Shown here: in pieces, positions 34,765 through 43,171 of the stretch | Numbering within the stretch: the stretch's first letter is position 1 | Layout of the letters: every line of letters begins with the position of its first letter | Assembly: GCF_024054035.1 (NCBI RefSeq) | Contig: NZ_JAMXQU010000001.1 | Span: forward strand, 248,001-312,000 | Source: Asaia lannensis NBRC 102526 | GTDB taxonomy: Bacteria > Pseudomonadota > Alphaproteobacteria > Acetobacterales > Acetobacteraceae | Reading direction: 5' to 3' | DNA length: 64,000 nt | The notes under the pieces: model-generated | Told to the model about the DNA's origin: nothing | Seen by the model: only the letters and a program-made list of their open reading frames with translations | The model's database searches: none | Translations under genes and position numbers: made by a program

Positions 34765-35814
34765 TTGCCTGTGACGGCGGTGCCTGAGGGACACGGGGCA
34801 GCCGGACGTCTCTCGTCCGGGGCATGCGATGGGGGCGGTTCCGACCGGTCGGAAAAGGCAGGGGGCAGTACGAGCAGGACGATCGGAGGAGGGGTGCCGA
34901 CCAGCCTCGGTTTCGACGGTCAGTCCGAATCGGTCCGAAAACTGCGTGACAGGCTGGATGAGGCACTTCGCACCTTCGGCGTGCATGGTCTGATCGGTGA
35001 GGCAGGTAGCGGCAGAACCCGTGCCGCGCGTTATCTCTGGGCCCATTGCGGGCGACGCGGACGTTTCGTTTCAGTGATCGATCGCCTTTCTCTGGACGAT
35101 GCCCTCAGCGATGGCGAGACGGGCTGTCTGTTCATCAACGAAATCGGTCTTGCCGAACCTGCCCTGCAGGCCGATCTGCACGCGCTGATAAGGGAGCGTC
35201 AGGCGGGTGAGAGACCAGCCGTGATCTGCACCAGTTCATGGACGCCAGCACGCATGATGCAGGATCGTCGCATGGATGATGCGCTCTCATCTCTGCTTGA
35301 AGACAGATGCGTTGCGGTTCCTCCTGCCCGTGAGCGGCAGCAGGATCTTCCGGCGCTTGCTTCTGTCTGGTCAGGGCAGGGGGGAGCGTCTTTCTCGTTT
35401 CAGACCGGATGTTTCGAATGGATGGCGTCGCAGGACTGGCCGGGTAATTTCCGTCAGATCAGACAGCTGCTCCATTATGTGACGCAGAAATACGCGGGCC
35501 GGAAAAATGCTGCGACAATCGTGACCGCAGCCCGCCTGGCAGAGCTGCATCAGGCGGATATGGCACAGGATGCCGCTTCTTTTCAGGGATTGATGGCGCG
35601 TTATCTGCCTTCTCTGCTCGATCTGGAGACCGATGTGCAGGGTTCGCTCCATGCGCGTGTTCTGGCGGAGGTGGAGCGTCCGCTTTTTCGTCTTGTGCTC
35701 AAGGCAACCGACGGGAACCAGATCAGGGCTGCGGCCCTGCTGGGCATCAATCGCAATACGCTGCGCAAGCGCTTGCAGCTTCTCGGCATCGAGGCAGGGC
35801 GGTCACGGTCATGA
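34765..35814 (+). CDS. Degenerate NtrC-like protein (no receiver, no GAFTGA loop)
   Basis: A ~349-residue protein in the usual ntrC position. It has a reduced AAA+ domain: Walker A-like GEAGSGRTRAARYLW, with Arg in place of the invariant Lys, a Walker B-like CLFINEIGLAE, and NFRQIRQLLHY. Its C-terminal Fis helix-turn-helix (GNQIRAAALLGINRNTLRKR) is almost canonical NtrC. Missing are the N-terminal receiver domain and the ~30-residue ELFGHEKGAFTGA region needed to contact sigma-54. The 43 residues before VPTSLGFDG are low complexity; a GTG at 34894 with GGAGG just upstream is an alternative start to TTG 34765. The stop overlaps ntrY (ATGA). Confidence 0.8.
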   Translation: MPVTAVPEGHGAAGRLSSGACDGGGSDRSEKAGGSTSRTIGGGVPTSLGFDGQSESVRKLRDRLDEALRTFGVHGLIGEAGSGRTRAARYLWAHCGRRGRFVSVIDRLSLDDALSDGETGCLFINEIGLAEPALQADLHALIRERQAGERPAVICTSSWTPARMMQDRRMDDALSSLLEDRCVAVPPARERQQDLPALASVWSGQGGASFSFQTGCFEWMASQDWPGNFRQIRQLLHYVTQKYAGRKNAATIVTAARLAELHQADMAQDAASFQGLMARYLPSLLDLETDVQGSLHARVLAEVERPLFRLVLKATDGNQIRAAALLGINRNTLRKRLQLLGIEAGRSRS

Positions 35815-38315
35815 CAGACGGCAACTCCCACAAATCGCAGAGCCCGCACGAACGGAATGTCCAGGCGCTGCCCGGCGACGGAACCGGGTCCGACGATACT
35901 GTCATCGGGGCAGAGGCGGTTTCGTCAGAGGATGGCGCTGCGAGCGTCTTCGGCGGCGTTCCTTCCGGCGATGCGGAGCCGAAAAGATCGGGGCTGAGGC
36001 GTGTCATCCGTCGTGTCAGCCGTCTCAAGACAGCGATGGTGCTGGCCTGCGCCGCCCTTGTACTGCTGATCACGACCTTCGTCGTGCTGGCGCGCGGTCT
36101 GTCCTTTGCCTATCGACCTCAGGTCGAGGCCATGGTGTTTCTGCTCGATTTCATCGTGCTGATCCTGCTCGGGGCCATCGTCATCATACGGGTCGGGCGT
36201 ATGCTGGCTGAGCGGCGCACGGGTCTGGCCGGGGCGCGTCTTCATGTTCGCCTTATCACGCTGTTCGGCGTAGTGGCCGTGGCGCCTACCGTCGTCATCG
36301 GCGGTCTGGCGGCCCTGTTCTTCCATTTCGGCATACAGATCTGGTTTTCCAACAGGGTCAACACGGCGCTGACAGAGGCGCGCGACGTGGCTGCGGGCTA
36401 TCTGCAGGAACATAACGACAATATCCGGACCGAGGCCTTCGCGCTCGCGAACATCATCATCACGGCCAATAACGACGAGATGTATCGTCACGGCGTGGAT
36501 CTGATGCGCGACCCCGGTCAGCTGGGCATGATGCTCGATGTCGAGGCGACGGAGCGCGGCCTGAACGAGGCCGTGGTGTTCGATTCCTATACCAACAAGG
36601 TCGTGGCTTCAGGGGGGCTTGCCGCCCTTCAGGGCAAGCAGCTCGCCTTGCCGCCGAAAGATGCGACCACGCTGGCGCGTACCAACGATGTCGCCATTCT
36701 CGATAGTCCCGACGAGAGAACGGTGCGTGCTGTTGTCAGTCTGGGGCCGAGTACGGGACTGATGCTGGTCATCACACGGCCCGTCGATGCGAAAATTCTC
36801 GAACACATGCGTCGCACCGATGCTGTGGTCTCGGAATACCAGCGACTCGATGCGCATCGCACGGCCATACAGATCAGTTTCGTCCTGATCTTCGCCCTTT
36901 TGAGTCTGCTGGTACTGAGCATTGGCATGCTGACCGGACTCGTGCTGGCCAAGCAGATCACACAGCCGCTCGGCCTGCTCATTCTTGCGGCGCGCCGTAT
37001 CAGTGAGGGCGATCTGAGCGTGCGCGTGCCCGAAGTGCGCGGTCGTGACGGACGCAAGGACGATGAGGTCGGAACGCTGTCGCGCGCCTTCAACCGCATG
37101 ACCGACCAGCTCTCGACACAGCGTACCGAACTGATGGTTGCCTATGAGCAGATCGATGAAAGGCGTCGTTTCACCGAAACCGTCCTTTCAGGCGTGTCGG
37201 CAGGTGTGATCGGTCTCGATTCCGGTCAGGTGATCGAGCTGCCCAACCGTGCAGCCTCGCGCCTTCTCCAGCGCGATCTCGATAGCTGCATCGGTCAATC
37301 CCTGCGCGATATCGTGCCTGAATTCGGGGTCATGCTCGATCAGGTTCGTGCCGAACCGGGTCAGGCACATACGGCCGAGATCCAGATCGACGTTGCTGAG
37401 AGAAGTGCCGTTCTGGGCGAAGGGCCAAGTGTCGGCACGTCAGGTCGTACCCTTCTCGTGCGTATCGTCGGTGAACAGCGCAGCGATGAGTCGACCGGCT
37501 ATGTCATTACGTTCGATGATATCACGGCGCTTCTGGCGGCTCAGCGCAAGGCGGCCTGGGCGGACGTGGCACGACGCATCGCGCATGAAATCAAAAACCC
37601 GCTTACGCCGATCCAGCTTTCCGCAGAGCGCCTGAAGCGTCGGTTCCTGCGTGAAATCAGCTCCGACCCGGAGACATTCGGCCAGTGCGTGGACACGATC
37701 GTGCGTCATGTCAGCGATATCGGTCGTATGGTGGATGAATTCTCGTCATTTGCGCGTATGCCTCAGCCGGTCTTGCGCGACGAGGATCTTTCGCGTCTGG
37801 TGCGTGAGGCGCTGGTGCTGCAGCGTAATGCGCATCCCGAAATTCTGTACGACACGAGCCAGATGCCCCCCAGGGGACCGATGGTTCATTGCGATCGCAG
37901 GCTGATCGGTCAGGCCCTGACCAATCTTCTGCAGAATGCGGCCGATGCGGTTGCCATGGCGGCCAGGGAGCGTGAAGATGCTCAGGATACCGGTGACGGG
38001 ACGGAAGGCAATGGAGCCGGCGGCGATCAGCACGGCATGCAGGGCCGTATTCGCGTTGTGATCGCGACGGCCGGCGGCGAGGCGGCGGTTCAGGTGATCG
38101 ATGACGGGATCGGTTTGCCTTCTGTTGACCGGCACCGCTTGACGGAACCGTATATCACGCACAAACCGAAAGGGACGGGGCTCGGGCTCGCCATCGTCAA
38201 AAAGATCATGGAGGATCACACAGGTGGGATCAGGCTTGAGGATCGACCGGACGGGCGTGGTACCGTCTCGACCCTTACCCTGCCGGTGCGCGATTCTGCC
38301 CCGGCTCAGGGTTAA
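35811..38315 (+). CDS. ntrY: NtrY-type sensor histidine kinase
   Basis: An 834-residue membrane kinase of the NtrY/NtrX nitrogen and redox system. Order: ~65-residue Gly/Ser/Asp-rich cytoplasmic tail; spans ~70-92, ~105-126 and ~148-172; a periplasmic region to ~350; span ~352-380; HAMP (LAKQITQPLGLLILAARRIS); PAS-like (FTETVLSGVSAGVIGLDS); H-box VARRIAHEIKNPLTPIQ; N-box LTNLLQNAADAV; and GTGLGLAIVKKI. A low-complexity insert (DTGDGTEGNGAGGDQHGMQG) breaks the ATPase domain between the N-box and DDGIGLP. The gene is longer than typical NtrY (~750). It should phosphorylate the adjacent NtrX. Confidence 0.93.
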   Translation: MTDGNSHKSQSPHERNVQALPGDGTGSDDTVIGAEAVSSEDGAASVFGGVPSGDAEPKRSGLRRVIRRVSRLKTAMVLACAALVLLITTFVVLARGLSFAYRPQVEAMVFLLDFIVLILLGAIVIIRVGRMLAERRTGLAGARLHVRLITLFGVVAVAPTVVIGGLAALFFHFGIQIWFSNRVNTALTEARDVAAGYLQEHNDNIRTEAFALANIIITANNDEMYRHGVDLMRDPGQLGMMLDVEATERGLNEAVVFDSYTNKVVASGGLAALQGKQLALPPKDATTLARTNDVAILDSPDERTVRAVVSLGPSTGLMLVITRPVDAKILEHMRRTDAVVSEYQRLDAHRTAIQISFVLIFALLSLLVLSIGMLTGLVLAKQITQPLGLLILAARRISEGDLSVRVPEVRGRDGRKDDEVGTLSRAFNRMTDQLSTQRTELMVAYEQIDERRRFTETVLSGVSAGVIGLDSGQVIELPNRAASRLLQRDLDSCIGQSLRDIVPEFGVMLDQVRAEPGQAHTAEIQIDVAERSAVLGEGPSVGTSGRTLLVRIVGEQRSDESTGYVITFDDITALLAAQRKAAWADVARRIAHEIKNPLTPIQLSAERLKRRFLREISSDPETFGQCVDTIVRHVSDIGRMVDEFSSFARMPQPVLRDEDLSRLVREALVLQRNAHPEILYDTSQMPPRGPMVHCDRRLIGQALTNLLQNAADAVAMAAREREDAQDTGDGTEGNGAGGDQHGMQGRIRVVIATAGGEAAVQVIDDGIGLPSVDRHRLTEPYITHKPKGTGLGLAIVKKIMEDHTGGIRLEDRPDGRGTVSTLTLPVRDSAPAQG

Positions 38316-38353
38316 GCGAGCGAGGAGCAATGAAGATCTGATGAGGAACACGC

Positions 38354-39739
38354 ATGGAGCATGAAATCCTGATCGTCGATGACGAGCCGGATATCCGGCT
38401 TCTCATCGAGGGGCTCCTTCGGGACGAAGGCTACGAGACGCGTGTTGCGGCGAATTCGGATCAGGCTCTGGCAGCGTTCCGGGCTCGCCGCCCGTCTCTG
38501 GTGATTCTCGATATCTGGCTCCAGGGATCGCGTGTCGATGGCATCGATCTGCTCAAGACGATCAAGGCCGAAGAGCCCGGGTTGCCGGTCGTGATGATTT
38601 CGGGCCACGGAACTATCGAAACAGCGGTATCGAGCCTGCAGCACGGTGCCTACGATTTTATCGAAAAGCCGTTCCAGGCCGACCGGCTCATCGTGGTGGT
38701 GCAGCGTGCCCTCGAGGCTGCGCGACTGGAGCGCGAGAACGCGGAACTGCGTCTGCGCTCCGGTAACGAGACGCTGCTTTTCGGTGAAGGTCCGGGGATC
38801 AGCGCGGTGCGCGGGCAGATCGAACGCGTGGCACCCACCAATTCGCGCGTTCTGATCACCGGTCCTGCCGGATCGGGCAAGGAAATTGCCGCCCGCATGG
38901 TTCATGCGCGCTCAAGGCGCGGAACGGGGCCATTCATTGCACTTAACTGCGCCACGCTCGCACCGAATCGCTTCGAGGAGGAGCTTTTCGGGATCGAAGG
39001 GCAGGCCGATGGCGTGATGCGTCGTACAGGCGTGCTCGAGCGGGCCCATAAGGGAACCCTGCTTCTCGACGAAGTGGCCGATATGCCGCTCGAAACGCAG
39101 GGCAAGATCGTGCGCGCTCTTCAGGACCAGACATTCGAGCGTCTGGGCGGTTCGACGCGTGTGAAGGTCGATGTCCGTGTGATCGCTACGACGAACAGGG
39201 ATCTTCAGGGCGAGATTGCCCTCGGGCGTTTCAGGGAAGATCTGTATTACCGTCTGGCCGTTGTCCCCCTGCGCTTGCCGTCCCTGCGCGAACGGCGTGA
39301 GGATATTCCCTCTCTTGCCCAGCATTTCCTGCAACGTTACGCCGAAAATGCCGGGCTGGCCCCGCGTGAACTTTCGGTCGACGCCCTGGCAGCACTCCAG
39401 TCCTATGAATGGCCCGGCAATATCAGGGAGCTGCGCAACCTGATGGAACGCCTGCTGATCATGATGCCGAACGGGCAGGACCTGATACGTGCCGATATGC
39501 TGCCCAATACGGTCAGTCAGGGCGCGCCCTCCATGACGCGTCTCGATGCAGGTGCCGATGTCATGGCCCTTCCGCTGCGCGAGGCGCGCGACCTGTTCGA
39601 GACGCAGTATCTTCAGGTGCAGCTGCTGCGCTTTGGCGGTAATATCAGCCGGACGGCCAATTTCGTCGGCATGGAGCGCAGTGCGCTTCATCGCAAGCTC
39701 AAGCAGCTTGGCGTCACACCGGAAGACCGCATTGTCTAA
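38354..39739 (+). CDS. ntrX: NtrX response regulator
   Basis: A 461-residue regulator. The receiver has Asp53 in VILDIWLQGSR, the AAA+ domain Walker A GPAGSGKEIAARM and Walker B GTLLLDEVADMP, and the C-terminus a Fis-type HTH (GGNISRTANFVGMERSALHRK). Where sigma-54 activators show ELFGHEKGAFTGA this protein reads ELFGIEGQADGVMRRTG. That loss is usual for alphaproteobacterial NtrX, which often does not work through sigma-54. It pairs with NtrY, 38 bp upstream, and is followed by hfq. Confidence 0.94.
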   Translation: MEHEILIVDDEPDIRLLIEGLLRDEGYETRVAANSDQALAAFRARRPSLVILDIWLQGSRVDGIDLLKTIKAEEPGLPVVMISGHGTIETAVSSLQHGAYDFIEKPFQADRLIVVVQRALEAARLERENAELRLRSGNETLLFGEGPGISAVRGQIERVAPTNSRVLITGPAGSGKEIAARMVHARSRRGTGPFIALNCATLAPNRFEEELFGIEGQADGVMRRTGVLERAHKGTLLLDEVADMPLETQGKIVRALQDQTFERLGGSTRVKVDVRVIATTNRDLQGEIALGRFREDLYYRLAVVPLRLPSLRERREDIPSLAQHFLQRYAENAGLAPRELSVDALAALQSYEWPGNIRELRNLMERLLIMMPNGQDLIRADMLPNTVSQGAPSMTRLDAGADVMALPLREARDLFETQYLQVQLLRFGGNISRTANFVGMERSALHRKLKQLGVTPEDRIV

Positions 39740-39864
39740 CGCTGGAAACCGGGTCTCAATAAAGATAAGATAGGTCCATTAAAGCCGGAGGCGGTGCTGA
39801 TGCGTTGACCTCTGGCCCCCCGCTACGGGGCCCTCTCGAACACCAGACAAAAAGAAGAGCAATC

Positions 39865-40158
39865 TTGGCCAGAGCAAACCCTACCCCTTCGTCGCCATCC
39901 GTCCCATATAATGAGTTCTCGCACGGTGGATCGGTGCAGGACATGTTCCTGCAGCATCTCCAGCAGCATGGTCTGCCGGTAACCGTATTCCTCGTGAACG
40001 GCGTGAAGCTGCAAGGCGTCATTCCGCAATTTGATCATGAGACGATCATTCTGCGCCGTGACGGTCACACCCAGCTTGTCTACAAACACGCTGTCAGCAC
40101 AATTATGCCCGTCGCCCCTCTGGCGCTTTTTGCGCAGGATGGCGATATCAGCCTGTAA
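39865..40158 (+). CDS. hfq: RNA chaperone Hfq
   Basis: A ~97-residue Sm-like RNA-binding protein that forms hexamers and helps small RNAs pair with mRNAs. The Sm1 motif runs from [21 protein letters not shown] to [15 protein letters not shown], and Sm2 is [10 protein letters not shown]. The start is TTG at 39865 ([10 protein letters not shown]), with AGAAGAG a few bases upstream; the only ATG in frame is 20 codons earlier, in a region unlike Hfq. The gene order ntrX-hfq-hflX is conserved in alphaproteobacteria. A GC-rich hairpin (GGCCCC/GGGGCC, 39814-39832) precedes it and may terminate ntrX transcription. Confidence 0.94.
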   Translation: MARANPTPSSPSVPYNEFSHGGSVQDMFLQHLQQHGLPVTVFLVNGVKLQGVIPQFDHETIILRRDGHTQLVYKHAVSTIMPVAPLALFAQDGDISL

Positions 40159-40180
40159 GGATCTGGAGTATTTTCAAGAC

Positions 40181-41491
40181 GTGTCAGTGACGACCAGCAC
40201 CACGCCTCCCGCGACCCGCGCCGCCGTTATCCTTCCCTGGGCGCGTCCTACACCCAATGACGAGTTCAGGGCGGCGGAGGCCCGACTGGAAGAGGCGGTG
40301 GGGCTGGCGTCATCGATCGGCCTTGTCGTGGTGCGTCAGGCTGTGCTCGCGATCCGCGCCGTGCGCCCTGCGACCTTGTTCGGCAAGGGGCAGGTCGAAC
40401 AGCTGGCAGAGCTTGTTGAGGATGATGACGTGAAGGTCATGATCGTCGATGCCAAGCTTTCGCCCGGTCAGCAGCGCAATCTCGAAAAGGCGCTCAACTG
40501 CAAGGTGCTGGATCGTACCGGCCTGATTCTCGATATTTTCGGTGCGCGTGCGGCCACGCGTGAGGGCGTGTTGCAGGTCGAGCTTGCCCATCTCGAATAT
40601 CAGCGCTCACGCCTTGTCCGTCTCTGGACCCATCTCGAACGTCAGCGTGGTGGATTCGGCTTTCTTGGCGGTCCGGGTGAGACGCAGATTGAAGCCGATC
40701 GGCGCATGATCGACGAGCGTCTCGTGCGTCTGCGCAAGGATCTCGATCAGGTGCGTCGCACGCGCGGCCTTCACCGTTCTGCGCGCAAGAAGGTTCCATT
40801 CCCGGTGGTCGCCCTTGTCGGTTATACCAATGCCGGAAAATCGACCCTGTTCAATGCACTGACGGGCTCGGCCGTTCATGCACAGGATCAGCTTTTTGCG
40901 ACGCTCGACCCCACCATGCGTGGGCTGCGCCTGCCCTCGGGGCGACGTGTGATCCTGTCTGATACGGTGGGCTTTATCAGCGAACTTCCTACCGAGCTTG
41001 TTGCGGCCTTCCGTGCGACGCTCGAAGAGGTCGCTGAAGCCGATATCATCCTGCATGTGCGCGACGTGGCGCATCCTGACAGTGCGGCACAGCGTGCCGA
41101 TGTGATCAATGTTCTCGACGGCATGGTGCGCGACGGCATGCTCGACGAGAACTGGCCGCAGCGTACGATCGAGGTCCTCAACAAGGCCGATCTCATGGGG
41201 GGGATCGAGGCTGTGCCCCGTCATCCCGGTTGCGTCGCCATCTCTGCGATTACGGGAGAGGGATTGCCCAATCTTTATTCCATGCTCGATCAGCATATGA
41301 CGGCATCGATGAGTCTGACGCGCGTGAGCCTCGACATAAGCAATGGGGCCGCCCTTGCGTGGCTTTACGAGCATGGCGAGGTTCTGGAACGCCTCGACCA
41401 GGAAACGGAAATTACGCTGGATGTCCGTCTTTTCGAGCAGGATCGCTCACGCTTCGGTCAGCTCTACCCGGATTGCCTTGTATCTGCCTGA
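40181..41491 (+). CDS. hflX: Ribosome-associated GTPase HflX
   Basis: A ~436-residue GTPase that binds the large ribosomal subunit and splits stalled ribosomes. The N-terminal HflX domain contains RPATLFGKGQVEQL and DRTGLILDIFGARAATREG, then GGPGETQIEADRRMID. The G domain carries ALVGYTNAGKSTLFNALTG, SDTVGFISELP and NKADL. The likely start is GTG at 40181; an ATG at 40139 would overlap hfq by 20 bp with no proper ribosome site. It follows hfq by 22 bp, as in most proteobacteria. Confidence 0.95.
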   Translation: MSVTTSTTPPATRAAVILPWARPTPNDEFRAAEARLEEAVGLASSIGLVVVRQAVLAIRAVRPATLFGKGQVEQLAELVEDDDVKVMIVDAKLSPGQQRNLEKALNCKVLDRTGLILDIFGARAATREGVLQVELAHLEYQRSRLVRLWTHLERQRGGFGFLGGPGETQIEADRRMIDERLVRLRKDLDQVRRTRGLHRSARKKVPFPVVALVGYTNAGKSTLFNALTGSAVHAQDQLFATLDPTMRGLRLPSGRRVILSDTVGFISELPTELVAAFRATLEEVAEADIILHVRDVAHPDSAAQRADVINVLDGMVRDGMLDENWPQRTIEVLNKADLMGGIEAVPRHPGCVAISAITGEGLPNLYSMLDQHMTASMSLTRVSLDISNGAALAWLYEHGEVLERLDQETEITLDVRLFEQDRSRFGQLYPDCLVSA

Positions 41492-41551
41492 AATCGCCCG
41501 GATACTCTTTTTCCGTAGAGCCTGGATGGCTCGGTGGAAAGGAGGCGCGGG

Positions 41552-42436
41552 ATGAATAGGGAAATGACTGCGATGACGTCCCGTTCCCGGACTGTCACGC
41601 GCGCTGTGCTCGACGATCTCTCGATGATTGCCCGCAACGCCGCGGAGTCGATCATCATGCCCCGCTTCGGTCGTTTGTCCGATGAGGACATCCGGACGAA
41701 AACCTCGCCTTCCGATCTGGTTACAATAGCCGATATCCTGTCGGAGGATTACATTGCAGGACAACTCGAGCGCCTGTTACCGGGGGCGCTCCTCGTAGGC
41801 GAGGAACGCTGCTGCACCCAGCCCGCGCGGATCGATGAGGCAGGCCGGGCGCCTCTTGCCGTGACGATCGATCCGATTGACGGCACAGCCAATTATGCGG
41901 CGGGCCTGCCGGTCTTTGGGGTGATGCTTGCCGTTCTGGAATACGGTGTGCCGGTTGCGAGCGTTATTCATGACCCGGTTACGTCATCATCCGCCATGGC
42001 GCTTCTTGGCGAGGGGGCCTGGATGGAGGACCGTACTGGCGGGGTCACGCCAGTGCAGGCCGCCAGACCTTTCGCACATATAGAAGAAATCACCGGAAAA
42101 ATTGCCTGGCGCACACTTCCGGTGGGCGATACCGAACAGGCAGACCGGCATCTGCGCGCCATGACAGGGTTGTGGGATCTGCGTTGTGCCGCTCATGAAT
42201 ACCGTCTGGTTGCCGGTGGAAACGGGCATGTATTGGCATACAGCCGTACATGCTTATGGGATCATTGCCCGGGCTGGCTGCTCATGCACGAAGCTGGCGC
42301 ATATGGTGCGCGTCTGAACGGTGCGCCCTACCATCCCGACATTGCAGGGCAGGGGCTGCTTTACGCACCCGATCCTGAAACATGGCGTATGGTTCACGAC
42401 GCACTTTCTCTTCTACCTTACCATTCGGTCAAGTAA
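41552..42436 (+). CDS. Inositol monophosphatase family protein
   Basis: A ~294-residue Mg-dependent phosphatase of the inositol monophosphatase superfamily. Metal-binding motifs: LLVGEERC (Glu), TIDPIDGTANYAAGLP (DPxDGT) and CLWDHCPGWLLMHEAGA, the counterpart of WDxAAG. Members hydrolyse inositol-1-phosphate, 3'-phosphoadenosine-5'-phosphate, histidinol phosphate or fructose-1,6-bisphosphate; this one cannot be assigned further. The start (MNREMTAM) has an excellent AGGAGG six bases upstream. In some alphaproteobacteria a gene of this family follows hflX, so the context is ordinary. Confidence 0.9.
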   Translation: MNREMTAMTSRSRTVTRAVLDDLSMIARNAAESIIMPRFGRLSDEDIRTKTSPSDLVTIADILSEDYIAGQLERLLPGALLVGEERCCTQPARIDEAGRAPLAVTIDPIDGTANYAAGLPVFGVMLAVLEYGVPVASVIHDPVTSSSAMALLGEGAWMEDRTGGVTPVQAARPFAHIEEITGKIAWRTLPVGDTEQADRHLRAMTGLWDLRCAAHEYRLVAGGNGHVLAYSRTCLWDHCPGWLLMHEAGAYGARLNGAPYHPDIAGQGLLYAPDPETWRMVHDALSLLPYHSVK

Positions 42437-42500
42437 CCGTGTCACGGGCAACCCTGTTTACGGCCTGACGTTCATTGTTCGTGAACAAAGGAGAAGTTTC

Positions 42501-42920
42501 ATGGCCGCTCAGGATCCAGTTCTTTATGTTGTCTGCGATGGAGAAAAGGCGCGTTTTCTGCGCTACGATGGACAGCAGATGCGTACGATCCAGCGTTTCG
42601 GTGCCCATGACAAAGAGACCGATGCCATAGGGGAGGTCGCTTCGATACATGATCCGCGCACGAATCCCAAGGAGCAGATCAAAAAGCGTTTCTCGCGCCA
42701 GATTGCTGATGAGATCGAAACCGCTTTAAACAATAATCCTGCACTTGAGGGACTTGTCCTTGCTGCCGCGCCACATGTTTTGCACGATGTGCGCGAGCAC
42801 CTGACAAAAGCGACGAGCAAGAAGCTGATCAAAAGTGAGAGCAAGGACCTGATCAATATTCCCGATCATGATCTGCTCCCGCATTTCGACCGCCCAGCCA
42901 CGGGCTGGCAGATACCCTGA
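42501..42920 (+). CDS. Host attachment protein family
   Basis: A 139-residue protein of the Host_attach family (named after Agrobacterium AttA-type proteins). Features: VLYVVCDGEKARFLR near the N-terminus, FSRQIADEIETAL and LVLAAAPHVLHDVREHL, ending in DLINIPDHDLLPHF. Cytoplasmic, with an eRF1-like fold suspected in the family. It is common in soil alphaproteobacteria and its true role is unclear. AAAGGAG stands eight bases before the ATG. The long open frame upstream of that ATG is only the end of the phosphatase gene in another frame. Confidence 0.87.
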   Translation: MAAQDPVLYVVCDGEKARFLRYDGQQMRTIQRFGAHDKETDAIGEVASIHDPRTNPKEQIKKRFSRQIADEIETALNNNPALEGLVLAAAPHVLHDVREHLTKATSKKLIKSESKDLINIPDHDLLPHFDRPATGWQIP

Positions 42921-42923
42921 TCA

Positions 42924-43171
42924 TTAGTATCGATCGGCTCGATAGTTTTTCGAGCTGGTCCGCATACGCAGCTCTGACCCATCGAGCGTGAAGGGCTGCG
43001 TGTCACTTGCATGGTAAAAGCATTCGATGATCCCGGCACATCAATGCAGGTTCGAACTTCGACAGAACCATCCCGTTTTTCTGTGTAAATAATCGATGCG
43101 ATGGGCATTACGGATACTGCCGGTATCGCCAGTAAGCGTTCATTCTCTTCAAAACCGGTTTTCGGGGGTCT
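42924..43171 (-). pseudogene. Decayed or frameshifted coding stretch after the hydrolase-like gene
   Basis: Directly after the TAG of the gene at 43172-44497 the same frame stays open and reads protein-like (GFEENERLLAIPAVSV, then MPIASIIYTEKRDGSVEVRT from 43108). Near 43035-43045 protein-like sequence moves to another frame: IIECFYHASDTQPFTLDGS, then ELRMRTSSKNYRADRY and TAA at 42924-42926. One nucleotide lost or gained would join them. No Shine-Dalgarno precedes 43108. It may be a broken small gene or an eroded C-terminal part of the upstream protein. No family recognised. Confidence 0.3.

Noticed and set aside
33827-34966. 379-codon minus-strand open frame
   Set aside because: Antisense to dusB and the start of the ntrC-like gene.
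38912-39691. Missing GAFTGA in NtrX treated as an anomaly
   Set aside because: Alphaproteobacterial NtrX commonly lacks it, so it is not unusual here, unlike the ntrC-like protein.
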